Shown here: in pieces, positions 36,812 to 46,596 of the stretch
Layout: the number at the start of each line of letters is the position of its first letter
Position numbering within the stretch: the stretch's first letter is position 1
NCBI RefSeq assembly: GCF_037076555.1
Contig: NZ_AP029023.1
Span: 1,364,001 to 1,428,000, forward strand
Origin: Methylophilus sp. DW102
GTDB lineage: Bacteria; Pseudomonadota; Gammaproteobacteria; Burkholderiales; Methylophilaceae
DNA length: 64,000 nucleotides
Direction: 5' to 3'
The notes under the pieces: model-generated
What the model was told of the DNA's origin: nothing
The model's database searches: none
What the model saw: only the letters and a program-made list of their open reading frames with translations
Position numbers and translations under genes: made by a program

Positions 36812-38935
36812 ATGCCTTTTTTACTGCTGTATTTCCTCATCACTTTTTCTACCTTTTCTCATGCAGCAGACATTGAGCAAGAAATCCTGACCCGTTTTAA
36901 TCAGGGCGAGACACAGGATTTAATTGTTGAATATGATGATGCGTCTGTGAATAAAAGCCTGATCGCAACCCGCTTGAATAAGCGGCTCAAGACCGATAAT
37001 GACGATGTGTTGGCAATCAAGCGCAAGGCGTATGCTTCACTTAAAAGCCAAATGAAAACGCTAGAGCTGCAGCAGGGCATCCAGGGAGTTAAAGACTATC
37101 CATACTTGCCACTGAGCTTAAAGCGTTTTAAATCGCTCAGGTCGCTCAAAACCTTCATGGCCAATGGCAACATCAAGGCCGTGTATGTTGACCGGATCAT
37201 GCACAAGGTACTCACGCAGAGCTTGCCTTTGATCAATCAGCCTGTCGTCAGCCAGGTCAACTACAAGGGGGCAGGGGCCACCGTGGTCGTGATTGATGAT
37301 GGCATCGACTTTACAAAATCGGCGTTTGGTCCTTGTACTGCTGTGGCGACGCCCTCGGCGACGTGTCGCGTGGTGGTGGCTAACACCATCGTCAATTCTG
37401 GCACAGCCAATGCCAGCCCAAATCATGGTAGCAATGTGGCGGCGACGGTATTGGGCGTGGCGCCAGAGGCCAAAATTGCAGCAATCAATGTCTTCAATAA
37501 TAGTGGCGGCGCTTATACAAGCGATATTTTAAGTGCGATCAACTGGGCGGTTGCCAATCGATCCACATACAACATTGTGGCCATTAACATGAGCTTGGGG
37601 GCGTCGGATAAAAATACCAGTCCCTGCCAGTCCAATCCTTTTACCAGCCCGATACAACGGGCAAAGGATGCCGGCATTAATGTGGTGGTTGCCGCAGGCA
37701 ATGATGGATATCTGGATGGCATCAGCACACCTGCTTGCGCGCCAGCGGCCATTTCAGTCGGGGCGGTGTACGACAGTAATGTTGGAGGCTTGGCCTATAG
37801 TAACTGTACCGATACGGCTTCGGCAGCGGATAAAGTCACTTGTTTTTCAAACAGTGCCAATTATTTAACCCTGCTGGCGCCGGGTGCTTTAATCACCGCA
37901 GCAGGGATCACGATGGCAGGCACTTCTCAAGCGTCTCCGCATGTGGCTGGTGCGGTCGCCGTGTTAAGGTCAGCGTTTGTTAATGAAACAGCTGATCAAA
38001 TTCAAGCGCGATTGACCAGCTTTGGCAAACCTGTCACAGACAGTCGTAACAGTCTTGTCAAACCCCGGCTGGATTTAAGCGCTGCAGCCCGTCCGCAAAA
38101 TGATTCATTTTCTAACCCCGCCTTGATGAGTGGCGACTCTGGCAGTGTCAGTGGCACCAATCTGCTCGCGACGGCAGAAGTGAGCGAGCCAGCCCATGCC
38201 GACCTGGCAGCGCAAAATACGGTCTGGTTGCAGTGGACGGCACCAGCCTCTGGCCAAGTAACGCTTACCGTCAATGGCAGTGTTGCGAACCCCAGACTTG
38301 CGGTGTATACCGGGACAGCAATCAGCGCATTAACGCCTAAAGCAGGCATTGATAATGCGAATTCCCCCCTGTATTTTCAAGCTAGCGCAAATACCCAATA
38401 CCATATCGCCCTCAACACCAATCAAACGGGTGCCGGTAGTTATCAACTGTCATGGCAATTGAACACGCAGGCAAATGCCAATTTATCCGTTACTTTTAGT
38501 GGCCCTAACCAACAACTTGCGGTGGCCACGCCTTATCTTTACACCTTAACTGTTGCCAATGGCGGGCCCTCGAATGCCACCAATGTTGCCGTACAACTGA
38601 GTTTGCCAACGGGGGCGGATCTGGTCAGTGCAGACCAACGATGCCAATTGCAGGGCAGAACACTGACTTGCCGCGTTGCACAGTTGAATGCAGGGAGTTC
38701 GAGCAGTTTTAATGTACAACTGTCGTGGACCAATACGCAGGATGTCCCACCGTTGGTCATCTCTGTGAATTCTGACTTGGCGGATGCTGACACTGGCAAT
38801 AACTCGACAACATTTTCGTTACCAGCCACTCAGGCCTCCACAGTGACTGATGTGCCGACGCTGCCTGAGTGGGGTCTCATTCTCCTGGCTTGTATGTTGA
38901 TTTTTTTGAACCGCAGAAACCTCCAGAGAGTTTAG
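36812..38935 (+). CDS. Subtilisin-like S8 protease with IPTL-CTERM sorting signal
   Basis: 707 residues. Signal peptide (LLLYFLITFSTFSHA), an inhibitor-like propeptide to about 150, then the S8 domain with Asp (IDDGIDF, 161-167), H205 in NHGSNVA, oxyanion N297 in AAGND and S372 in GTSQASPH. Behind it come a PPC-like beta domain (about 430-545) and a DUF11-like repeat (about 550-670). The tail is VPTLPEWG, a hydrophobic helix and a basic end (NRRNLQRV): an IPTL-CTERM signal. With xrtH 140 bp upstream, it is the evident substrate and is probably released or anchored outside. Confidence 0.92.
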   Translation: MPFLLLYFLITFSTFSHAADIEQEILTRFNQGETQDLIVEYDDASVNKSLIATRLNKRLKTDNDDVLAIKRKAYASLKSQMKTLELQQGIQGVKDYPYLPLSLKRFKSLRSLKTFMANGNIKAVYVDRIMHKVLTQSLPLINQPVVSQVNYKGAGATVVVIDDGIDFTKSAFGPCTAVATPSATCRVVVANTIVNSGTANASPNHGSNVAATVLGVAPEAKIAAINVFNNSGGAYTSDILSAINWAVANRSTYNIVAINMSLGASDKNTSPCQSNPFTSPIQRAKDAGINVVVAAGNDGYLDGISTPACAPAAISVGAVYDSNVGGLAYSNCTDTASAADKVTCFSNSANYLTLLAPGALITAAGITMAGTSQASPHVAGAVAVLRSAFVNETADQIQARLTSFGKPVTDSRNSLVKPRLDLSAAARPQNDSFSNPALMSGDSGSVSGTNLLATAEVSEPAHADLAAQNTVWLQWTAPASGQVTLTVNGSVANPRLAVYTGTAISALTPKAGIDNANSPLYFQASANTQYHIALNTNQTGAGSYQLSWQLNTQANANLSVTFSGPNQQLAVATPYLYTLTVANGGPSNATNVAVQLSLPTGADLVSADQRCQLQGRTLTCRVAQLNAGSSSSFNVQLSWTNTQDVPPLVISVNSDLADADTGNNSTTFSLPATQASTVTDVPTLPEWGLILLACMLIFLNRRNLQRV

Positions 38936-39028
38936 CGCTCCCTTTTCTTTTTTCATCTCGGCATTTCTTGCACGCTGAATCAAACGCGCTAAGGTATCAT
39001 TACGGCTGTATTTTAAAGAATCAGTTGA

Positions 39029-40930
39029 ATGAACGTATTTTATGAAGAGGATGGCGGCTTTAAAGTCGCCTCCATCATGTCCGAGGCCGATAGCAGCATG
39101 CAGGTCGAAGCGAGCTCGGGCAAGCGCAGCAAAATCAAAATCGCCAATGTCTTGATGCGGTTCGAGGGGAGTTTGTCCGGTTTTCTGGAGGCCGCCCAGG
39201 CCGAAGCCGAGACCCTGGATACCGATTTTTTATGGGAATGCTGTGGCGAGGATGAGTTTGGTTTTGAAAGCCTGGCCGAGGAATACTATGGCGGGAAACC
39301 CAGTCATCAGCAAGCGGCTGCCATTGCCATCAAATTGCATGGCGCGCCCATGTATTTTTACCGCAAAGGCAAAGGACGCTACAAGGCCGCGCCTGAGGAC
39401 ACGCTAAAAGCGGCATTGGCGGGGATGGAGAAAAAGCGCCAGCAAGCTGAGCTGTTGGCACAGATGGTTGCACAACTCAAAGTGCACAGTCTGCCAGACG
39501 GCTTTGCCAGTAAACTGGACCAATTGCTCTACGCGCCGGATAAAAACAGCCTGGAGTGGAAAGCGCTGGATCAGGCGGCCAGCGAACTCAAGCAACTGCC
39601 GGTGCAAGTGCTGCATGCCAGTGGCGCCATTGTCTCGATTCATGATTACCACTTGGGGGCGTTTTTACGCGAATATTTTGCCAATGGCACGGAGTTCCCG
39701 CCGTTTACACTGGCCGATCTCCCCGAGGCGCTGCCTTTGTCAGCGGTGCAGGCCTTTAGTATTGATGACAGCACCACCACCGAAATTGATGATGCCTTGT
39801 CGGTGACCGCGCTGCCTAATGGCAACACGCAGGTCGGCATCCATATTGCTGCACCAGCCTTGGGTGTGTCGCCGCATGCGTCGCTGGATAATGAGGTCAT
39901 GAAGCGGCTGTCTACGGTTTACATGCCTGGGCATAAAATCACCATGTTGCCAGAAGCGGCCATCCGTCCGTTTAGCTTGGATGCCGGCCAAGTAAAGCCG
40001 GCTTTGTCCCTGTATCTGGAAGTGGCACCTGATTTCAGCATTGTTAGCCATCAAAGCCGCCTGGAGCAGGTAACCATCATCGAAAATCTGCGCCACGACA
40101 CGCTGGAGCCTTATTTTAACGAGCAGACGCTGACCGAGGACAGTGGCCATCCGCTATGGCAACCGTTGGTATTTTTGTTCCGCTTTGCCGAAAGCCTGGA
40201 AAAAGCGCGCGGTAAATATGACCCGACCCGGCCACAACCGGTGGATTACAATTTTTATGTGAGCGAGGGCAAGGTCAGCATTATCAACCGCCAGCGCGGC
40301 TCGCCCATGGATAAACTGGTGGCAGAGCTCATGATTGCCGCCAATAGCCAGTGGGGCCTATTACTGGCGCAAAACGAAGTGCCCGGTATTTATCGCGCAC
40401 AAAATGGTGGCAAAGTGTACATGACCACCAAAGCCGAAGGCCATCAGGGCCTGGGCGTGGCGCAATATGCCTGGTGTACCTCGCCGTTGCGCCGCGCGGT
40501 GGATTTGATCAACCAGCGGCAACTGATCAGCGTGTTGACCCTGACGCCGCCAGTCTACCCGTCCAACAGTGATGAAATTGTCGGCCATATGCGCAATTTT
40601 GATCAAACTTATAATGCCTACAACGAGTTCCAGACGCGGATGGAGCGCTACTGGTGCTTGCAGTACCTGATCCAGGAAAATATCACTGAAATCGACGCAA
40701 CGGTCTGGCGTGAGAATCTGGTACGCCTGCAAAACTTGCCTTATATGACCAAGGTACACAGTTTGCCAGCGACCAAGCCCGGCAGCAAAGTCCGGCTGGC
40801 GGTACAAAAAGTCGATACTTTACTGATGGAGCTGGACTGTAAATTTCTGCACCTGATCGAAGAGACCACAGAACCCTCAACGGAAGCCGCGGCTGCGGTG
40901 GAAGCAAGCATGGAGGCGCCTAATGTTTAA
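39029..40930 (+). CDS. RNase II/RNB family exoribonuclease
   Basis: 633 residues. The RNB catalytic core holds the Asp cluster D246, D247, D254, D255 (SIDDSTTTEIDDALS), GHKITMLPE and CTSPLRRAVDLINQRQL, the arginine segment of the active site. The N-terminal half has degenerate cold-shock-like beta regions and the end a short S1-like part. Family members degrade RNA 3' to 5'. It differs from RNase R in lacking long flanking domains. The next gene overlaps by 8 bp. Confidence 0.88.
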   Translation: MNVFYEEDGGFKVASIMSEADSSMQVEASSGKRSKIKIANVLMRFEGSLSGFLEAAQAEAETLDTDFLWECCGEDEFGFESLAEEYYGGKPSHQQAAAIAIKLHGAPMYFYRKGKGRYKAAPEDTLKAALAGMEKKRQQAELLAQMVAQLKVHSLPDGFASKLDQLLYAPDKNSLEWKALDQAASELKQLPVQVLHASGAIVSIHDYHLGAFLREYFANGTEFPPFTLADLPEALPLSAVQAFSIDDSTTTEIDDALSVTALPNGNTQVGIHIAAPALGVSPHASLDNEVMKRLSTVYMPGHKITMLPEAAIRPFSLDAGQVKPALSLYLEVAPDFSIVSHQSRLEQVTIIENLRHDTLEPYFNEQTLTEDSGHPLWQPLVFLFRFAESLEKARGKYDPTRPQPVDYNFYVSEGKVSIINRQRGSPMDKLVAELMIAANSQWGLLLAQNEVPGIYRAQNGGKVYMTTKAEGHQGLGVAQYAWCTSPLRRAVDLINQRQLISVLTLTPPVYPSNSDEIVGHMRNFDQTYNAYNEFQTRMERYWCLQYLIQENITEIDATVWRENLVRLQNLPYMTKVHSLPATKPGSKVRLAVQKVDTLLMELDCKFLHLIEETTEPSTEAAAAVEASMEAPNV

Positions 40931-41714
40931 ATTTAACCGTAAAGTGCACAAAGCCGTCTCCGACTTTGAAATGGTGGAAGTCACCGAAATGGATGGCGTG
41001 CGCTCCATGCACTTGGGCTCGCCGACCATACAGAGCAGTATGAGCGTGAAAGACCCGTTTGCGCTGGTCCTGGCCTATTCCTGGGGCGCCCTGAGCAGCT
41101 TGTTGTTCAAGCCGGACGCGCGCAAACTATTGCTGGTTGGGCTGGGCGGCGGGTCGATTGCCAAGTATGTATGGAAATATTGTCCGCAGATCAAGCAAAC
41201 GGTGGTGGAACTCAATCCGCAAGTGATCCAGGTCGCCCGCAGCCATTTTTTTGTGCCGGATGACGATGCGCGATTACAGATCATCGAAGGCGATGGTATT
41301 ACCTATCTGCAGCAGCATCCTGGCAGTGTCGACTGGCTGATGATGGATGCCTTTGGCAGCAACGGCTTACCGCCAGACTTTTGCACCCAGGCTTTTTTTG
41401 ACGACTGTGCCGATGCACTGACGCCGGATGGCTTGTTTACGATTAACCTGTGGGGCTCGGACAAAAAGTTTGATATCTACATGCAGCGCATGGAGCAGAC
41501 GTTTGACCAGCGCGTGCTCATGATGCCTACCGGCAAGCCCGGTAACATCATCGTGTTCGGCTTTAAAGCCGAACTGCCCATCCCGGATCTGGCGACGTTG
41601 CGCAAACGTTCGCAAGACGCTATGCAGACGCATCGTATCAACTTTCCCGACCTCATAGACCGCCTGCAAGGCGCAAACCCCAATAACGGCAAGGAGTTTC
41701 AACTCGGTGGCTAA
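40923..41714 (+). CDS. Spermidine synthase-like protein
   Basis: 263 residues with the spermidine-synthase fold: GLGGGSIAKY (about 78-87), VVELNPQVIQVAR, an acidic binding-site segment IIEGDGITYL and the catalytic-region WLMMDAFGSNGLPP. The N-terminal substrate-gating domain of true SpeE is shortened and the DAFG segment replaces the DSTDP of spermidine synthase, so polyamine synthesis is doubtful. Overlaps both neighbours by 8 bp and so is coupled to the RNase and RNA methyltransferase genes. Confidence 0.8.
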   Translation: MFKFNRKVHKAVSDFEMVEVTEMDGVRSMHLGSPTIQSSMSVKDPFALVLAYSWGALSSLLFKPDARKLLLVGLGGGSIAKYVWKYCPQIKQTVVELNPQVIQVARSHFFVPDDDARLQIIEGDGITYLQQHPGSVDWLMMDAFGSNGLPPDFCTQAFFDDCADALTPDGLFTINLWGSDKKFDIYMQRMEQTFDQRVLMMPTGKPGNIIVFGFKAELPIPDLATLRKRSQDAMQTHRINFPDLIDRLQGANPNNGKEFQLGG

Positions 41715-42858
41715 TTTTCTGAATCATTTTTTCGCAACCTGCCCACGTGGCCTGGAAGCCATTCTCGTCGACGAACTCAAGCAGAGCGGGGCGCGCGACA
41801 TTAAAGCCACCGATGGCGGTGCCAGTTTTAGCGGCGAGTTGTCGGCGTGCTATCACGCCAACCTGCATTCGCGTGTCGCCACGCGCATTCTCATGCAAGT
41901 GGGGCGGGGCCAGTATCTGAAAGAAGACGATATTTACCAGGGCGCGCTCAAAATTAACTGGCCTAACTGGTTTGATGTCAAACACAGCATGATGGTCAAG
42001 GTCACGGCCGTGCGCAGCCCGCTTAAAAGCCTGGAATTTATTACCCTGCGCGTCAAAGATGCCATCTGTGATAAATTCCGCCAGGCCGTCGGCAGCCGCC
42101 CGAACATTGATACACGCGAACCCGCGGTGCGTGTCCACGTCTACCTGACCAGCGACAGCTACCAACTGTATGTCGATACTTCAGGCAACCCGCTGTACCA
42201 GCGCGGCAACCGCAAAAACAGCATAGAAGCGCCGTTGCGTGAAAACCTGGCCGCGGGCATTCTCAAGCTCACCGGCTGGCAGCCGGGCCAGGCCTTGCTG
42301 GATCCCATGTGTGGCAGTGGCACCTTTTTGCTTGAGGCGGTGATGATAGCTCTCAATATTGCGCCTGGTTTAAATCGCAATTTCGGCTTTGAAAAACTCA
42401 AAAACTTTGAATCTGATACTTTCCGTAAAATCCGCAATGCCGCAGCCAAAGCTGCCAAGCCGGTCAGTTTCCAGAGCATTTACGGCTCGGATATGGATTT
42501 ACGTGCCGTACGCGTCACCAAGCAGAACCTGGAAATGGCGGGCTGGCTGGACGCCGTACAACTGACACACTGGGAATTCACGCAAGTGGTGCCGCCCGCT
42601 GACAGCGGTGTTCTGGTCGCCAACCCGCCTTATGGCGTGCGTATTGGTGAAGATGAGACCTTGGCCGCCTTGTACCCCGAAATTGCCGCTGCGCTCAAAC
42701 AGAAGTTCTCTGGCTGGAATACCTATTTCCTGACCAACGACTTGCGCCTGCCCAAGCTCATGCGTCTGAGCCCCAGCAAGAAAACACCACTGTATAACGG
42801 CCCATTGGAATGCCGGTTGTTTGAAATCAAGATGGTGGCAGGAAGTAACCGTAAATAG
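41707..42858 (+). CDS. THUMP-containing rRNA (guanine-N2) methyltransferase, RlmL-type
   Basis: 383 residues starting with GTG. N-terminal ferredoxin-like and THUMP region (FFATCPRGLEAILVDEL, AVRVHVYLTSDSYQLYVDT), SAM motif LLDPMCGSGTFLLEA and catalytic NPPYGVR (about 306-312), which is the motif of base N-methyltransferases. This is the N-terminal half of E. coli RlmL, which methylates G2445 of 23S rRNA; here it is a stand-alone protein without the RlmK half. Its stop codon TAG is the first three bases of a dispersed repeat. Confidence 0.85.
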   Translation: MANFLNHFFATCPRGLEAILVDELKQSGARDIKATDGGASFSGELSACYHANLHSRVATRILMQVGRGQYLKEDDIYQGALKINWPNWFDVKHSMMVKVTAVRSPLKSLEFITLRVKDAICDKFRQAVGSRPNIDTREPAVRVHVYLTSDSYQLYVDTSGNPLYQRGNRKNSIEAPLRENLAAGILKLTGWQPGQALLDPMCGSGTFLLEAVMIALNIAPGLNRNFGFEKLKNFESDTFRKIRNAAAKAAKPVSFQSIYGSDMDLRAVRVTKQNLEMAGWLDAVQLTHWEFTQVVPPADSGVLVANPPYGVRIGEDETLAALYPEIAAALKQKFSGWNTYFLTNDLRLPKLMRLSPSKKTPLYNGPLECRLFEIKMVAGSNRK

Positions 42859-42930
42859 GGCAGTTGTATTCTTATCCGTCGATGCCTTATGCATCAATGT
42901 AGCTCGCATGTATTCATCCGCTGCAATCTC
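42856..42930 (+). repeat. Dispersed intergenic repeat, copy 1 (divergent)
   Basis: Begins with TAGGGCAGTTGTAT at the RlmL-type stop codon and shares, in order, CCGTCG and TCATCCGCT blocks with a second copy at 45799. Similarity is partial and judged by eye. Confidence 0.35.
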
Positions 42931-43149
42931 TAGTGTCTGTGAAGGACGACAGGCGCTGGCAGATTGCATTGCAGTTTCAAAGTGCACGTTTGGATCAAAT
43001 GTTAATGATTGTTTTATCTGAACCGCATTTCCATTGTTTAGTATAAATTATAGTGGCAAATATTATCGTTAGCATTTCTTATGCTGAACGTGATTAAGCA
43101 GATTTAAGTCGTCACATTTCAACAATGAAGAATCAACTAAGAGGCTGCT

Positions 43150-45392
43150 ATGGATGCTTTGTTGAGTTTGTTGGTCCCTGATAACTTCATGCCCCATGGC
43201 CATTGTTATTTATGGACGCCCGTCCTGTTGTGGATGTATGTTGTTTCTGACACTGTCATTGCGATTTCTTACTATACGATTCCGATGGCATTGCTTTACC
43301 TGGTTAAAAACGCGCGGACTTGGAGTTTAACTGGGTATTTTTCATGTTTTCCCTGTTTATCTTTGCCTGTGGAACAACGCATTTGATTGCAATTGCAACC
43401 ATTTGGGAGCCAGCCTATTGGCTTGATGCCACAATGAAATGCTTAACAGCAGTGGCTTCAGGGATCACGGCAGTGATGCTTTGGCGCTTGATGCCAGTTG
43501 CGTTGACGATTACCAGTACCAAGCAGCTAAAAACAACCATTGCCAGGCTAGAGTCCGAAGTGCAGAAACGATTGCTCGCAGAACAGGCCTTGGCAAAATT
43601 GAATTTGAATCTTGAGCATCTGGTCAAGGCGCGTACGGAAGATCTGAGTAATATCAATGCGAGTTTAAGACAGGAGATCGAACAAAGAAAACGCACAGAA
43701 CTTGAGCTGTTTAACCAGAAACAATTGGCAATTGTCACGCTGGAGTCCATCGGCGATGCGGTGATCACCACCAATATGCAGTCCGAAGTGACTTATCTGA
43801 ATCCAGTGGCCGAAAAAATGACAGGCTGGAGCAAAGCCGAGGCAATGGGGCGGCCGATTCTGGAGGTGTTCAGGATTTTGAATGAAAGCACCCGCAAGCT
43901 GGCTGCTAACCCGGTGGATGTGGTGCTGGCGCACAACAAGGTCTGCGGACTGGCCAATCATACCTTGCTGATCGCCAAATCTGGCGCTGAATATGCGATT
44001 GAAGATTCTGCGGCGCCGATTCGTGATCAGGATGGCAATATTCTAGGGGTCGTGCTGGTGTTTCATGATGTGAGTGATGCACGTCAGATGGCACAAAAAA
44101 TGACCTACCTTGCCGAGCATGATTATCTGACAGATTTACCGAATCGACTGTTACTGACAGACCGTATTACGCAAGCGATCAGTGCAGCGAAAAGAAGGGG
44201 TTCCAAGCTTGCCATTCTGTTTTTTGACATAGATCACTTCAAGCGGGTGAATGATACCCTGGGCCATGAAGTGGGCGATCAATTGCTCAAAGTATTGAGC
44301 AAAAAGCTGCAAATGTGCATTCGTGCCTCTGACACGCTCAGTCGCCAGGGCGGGGATGAGTTTGTAGTGTTGTTGCCAGAGTTAACAGATGATGCCGTCC
44401 CAGCCGAAATCGCACAAAAAATACTGTTTTCCATCAAGGACCCGATCAGCATCGCAAATCACGAGTTGTTTATCACGGCCAGTATTGGGATTGCCGTATA
44501 TCCTGATGATGGCGACAATGTCGATGTGCTGACGCGACATGCGGATGCGGCAATGTATCATGCCAAAAATTCAGGTAGAAATAATTACCAGTTTTTTACC
44601 AAGGAAATGAGTGCACGTGTCGCGGCTCAGCTTACGATGGAAAACAGTTTGCAAAAAGCAATATCAAACAATGAGTTACTGCTTTTTTATCAGCCAAAAG
44701 TCAGCATCAAAACCGGCAAGATCATCGGCGCTGAGGCTCTGATCCGATGGGTGCATCCGCAATGGGGCATGATGATGCCAGATCGTTTTATCAAGATTGC
44801 CGAAGACTCTGGCTTGATCAGAGACATTGGTCATTGGGTATTGCGCGAGGCGTGTACGCAAAATAAAAAATGGCAAGACTCCGGTTTGCCCGAGATTCCA
44901 ATCGCGATTAATGTTTCGGTGGTTGAGTTGCACCATGCGCACTTTACACAAGAAGTGACTAAAGTGTTATTACAAACGGGCCTGCAACCCTATCATCTCG
45001 AACTGGAGGTGACTGAAAGCGTTGCGATTCAGAGTGAGGTGACCGTGATTAACGATTTGAACAAGCTCAAAGAGATGGGTGTCCGGTTATCAGTAGATGA
45101 TTTTGGGACAGGATATTCCAGTCTGTCATATCTCAAGCTATTGCCGGTAAATACCATTAAAATCGATAAAAGCTTTATTCGTGATATACAAGTGGATGCT
45201 AACGATGCGGCAATTGTCACTGCGATTATCAAAATGTCACAAAGTCTGGGATTAACAGTGATCGCAGAAGGGGTAGAAACCCAGGCACAGCTCGAATTTC
45301 TGCAATCGCATGACTGTGACGAGATGCAAGGTTATCTATTTAGCCGCCCCTTGCCTGCCGATGAATTTGCAGCGCTGCTTGCGCAGCAATAA
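43150..45392 (+). pseudogene. Frameshifted PAS-GGDEF-EAL protein with ethylene-receptor-like sensor
   Basis: One gene in two frames. Frame 1 (from 43150) encodes LWTPVLLWMYVVSDTVIAI-SYYTIPMALLYLVK, and frame 2 (43308 on) continues KRADLEFNWVFFMFSLFIFACGTTHLIAI. One extra A in the A5 run 43306-43310 restores a single frame of about 747 residues. The three-helix sensor keeps the Asp, Tyr, Ile-Pro, Cys and His positions of ethylene receptors (CGTTH). Then come a coiled coil, a PAS domain, GGDEF (intact GGDEF with RASD I-site), and EAL (EALIRW, VDDFGTGYSS). As read, the sensor helix I-II is separated; the downstream part could start at an internal TTG (43320). Sequencing error cannot be excluded. 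Confidence 0.8.
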
Positions 45393-45426
45393 AGCTTCCC
45401 ATCTTATTGTTTTATTGAGTTTATTT

Positions 45427-45801
45427 ATGACTGAACACCAACACCAAACGACTGACTCTTTACTGAATTTGCGTGAGCGCATTAATGCATTTGTGCAGGC
45501 ACGTGACTGGGCGCAGTTCCATTCCCCAAAAAATCTGGCCATGGCCATGATAGTTGAGGCGGCAGAAGTGGTAGAGCATTTTCAATGGATGACTGAGGAT
45601 AACAGCCGCCAGTTGGATGCCGCCACGCGCGAAAAAGTTGGGCAAGAGCTGGCCGACACCTTTGTTTATCTGCTGCGGATTGCCGAGGTGTGTGGCATAG
45701 ACTTGATTGCGGCCACCAACGCCAAGATCGAGTTGAATGCGCAAAAATACCCGGTTGAGAAATGCAAGGGGAGCAATGCTAAATATACAGAATATCAATA
45801 G
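45427..45801 (+). CDS. MazG-like nucleotide pyrophosphohydrolase
   Basis: 124 residues from the ATG at 45427. An all-helical MazG/RS21-C6-type protein: metal motif EAAEVVEHFQW (E-x-x-E) and ELADTFVYLLRI (E-x-x-D), with FHSPKNLAMAMIVEAAE. The short single-domain form resembles dCTP/dUTP pyrophosphatases that clear unwanted nucleotides. An upstream in-frame start inside the preceding EAL gene is unlikely. Its stop codon overlaps a dispersed repeat. Confidence 0.88.
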   Translation: MTEHQHQTTDSLLNLRERINAFVQARDWAQFHSPKNLAMAMIVEAAEVVEHFQWMTEDNSRQLDAATREKVGQELADTFVYLLRIAEVCGIDLIAATNAKIELNAQKYPVEKCKGSNAKYTEYQ

Positions 45802-45941
45802 GGCACTTCTATAAACTCAATTTCCGTCGCTATACTGCGTTGCGCATAAAAAATGTCTCCTTACACATCCGCTATATGCGACGTCAAAACTTTTTAGTCG
45901 CGTCTTGTCTGACTTAGCAACTTGAATTGATAGAAGCACCC
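45799..45941. repeat. Dispersed intergenic repeat, copy 2
   Basis: Starts TAGGGCACTTCTAT on the MazG-like stop codon and ends ATAGAAGCACCC; these two ends are imperfect inverted repeats (10 of 12 match). The inner part shares the CCGTCG and CATCCGCT blocks with the copy at 42856. It looks like a small MITE or REP-type element, with no reading frame. Confidence 0.4.
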
Positions 45942-45992
45942 GCGCATTTAAATGTTGAATTTAATGTAGTTTGTTATATTGAAGGAATAGCC

Positions 45993-46487
45993 ATGCGTGT
46001 AACTTTGGATTCCCCGGTAACCCGTTTGCTCGAGCAGCAACACATCGCGTTCGAGGTCATCGAAATCCCGCTCAGTGAAGACAAAAAACCGATTCGCAGC
46101 CTAGAAGAGCTGCTAACAGCACAAGGCCTGGATTCACAATCGGTCGTGCGTAGTGTCGTGTTTAAAGGGGAGCATACTGGCTTTAGTCTGCTCGCTGTGG
46201 CGGGCGCTGGCCGTGCCGATTGGGCCTTGTTGCGCGCGCACTTGAGTGAGCGTAAGTGCCGTATGGCAGAATATGACGAAGTGCCTGAGGCCACCGGCTA
46301 TGTGGTTGGTGCAGTGCCACCGATTGCTTTGCCCGCTGGCTTGCGCGTGCTGGTTGACCAAAGCGTGTTGAGTGACGATCGGGTGGTGATTGGCAGTGGT
46401 GTGCTCGGCTATGCACTGGCGCTGAGTGGCCGCGATTTGCAAGCCTTGTTGAGCGCATACCCGGTTGGGCAGTTTGTGAAGGTTTAA
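45993..46487 (+). CDS. YbaK/ProX-type aminoacyl-tRNA deacylase
   Basis: 164 residues from the ATG at 45993 (GAAGGAATAGCC upstream). The fold is YbaK-like (SVVRSVVFKGEHTGFSLLAVAGAGRADW, EVPEATGYVVGAVPPIALP, VIGSGVLGYALALSG): the GxxPPxxL loop is the usual editing-domain signature. Relatives remove wrongly attached amino acids from tRNA. The conserved Lys of YbaK (FK in VVFKGE) is present. Confidence 0.85.
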   Translation: MRVTLDSPVTRLLEQQHIAFEVIEIPLSEDKKPIRSLEELLTAQGLDSQSVVRSVVFKGEHTGFSLLAVAGAGRADWALLRAHLSERKCRMAEYDEVPEATGYVVGAVPPIALPAGLRVLVDQSVLSDDRVVIGSGVLGYALALSGRDLQALLSAYPVGQFVKV

Positions 46488-46596
46488 CTTCAGCTTAGAA
46501 GCGCGCAGCATGTAAGTGCCTGGCGTCGCAGGGACGTTAAGACTCGCCCACTGCGTGCTGAGTCCGGTCGTCAGTCAAGCTGAACGACTTGCCGAC

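Noticed and set aside
43303..43320. Programmed -1 frameshift at the sensor gene
   Set aside because: The sequence GTT AAA AAC lacks the needed N NNW WWH form because T precedes the A run, and sensor proteins are not known to use such shifts. A base deletion explains it better.
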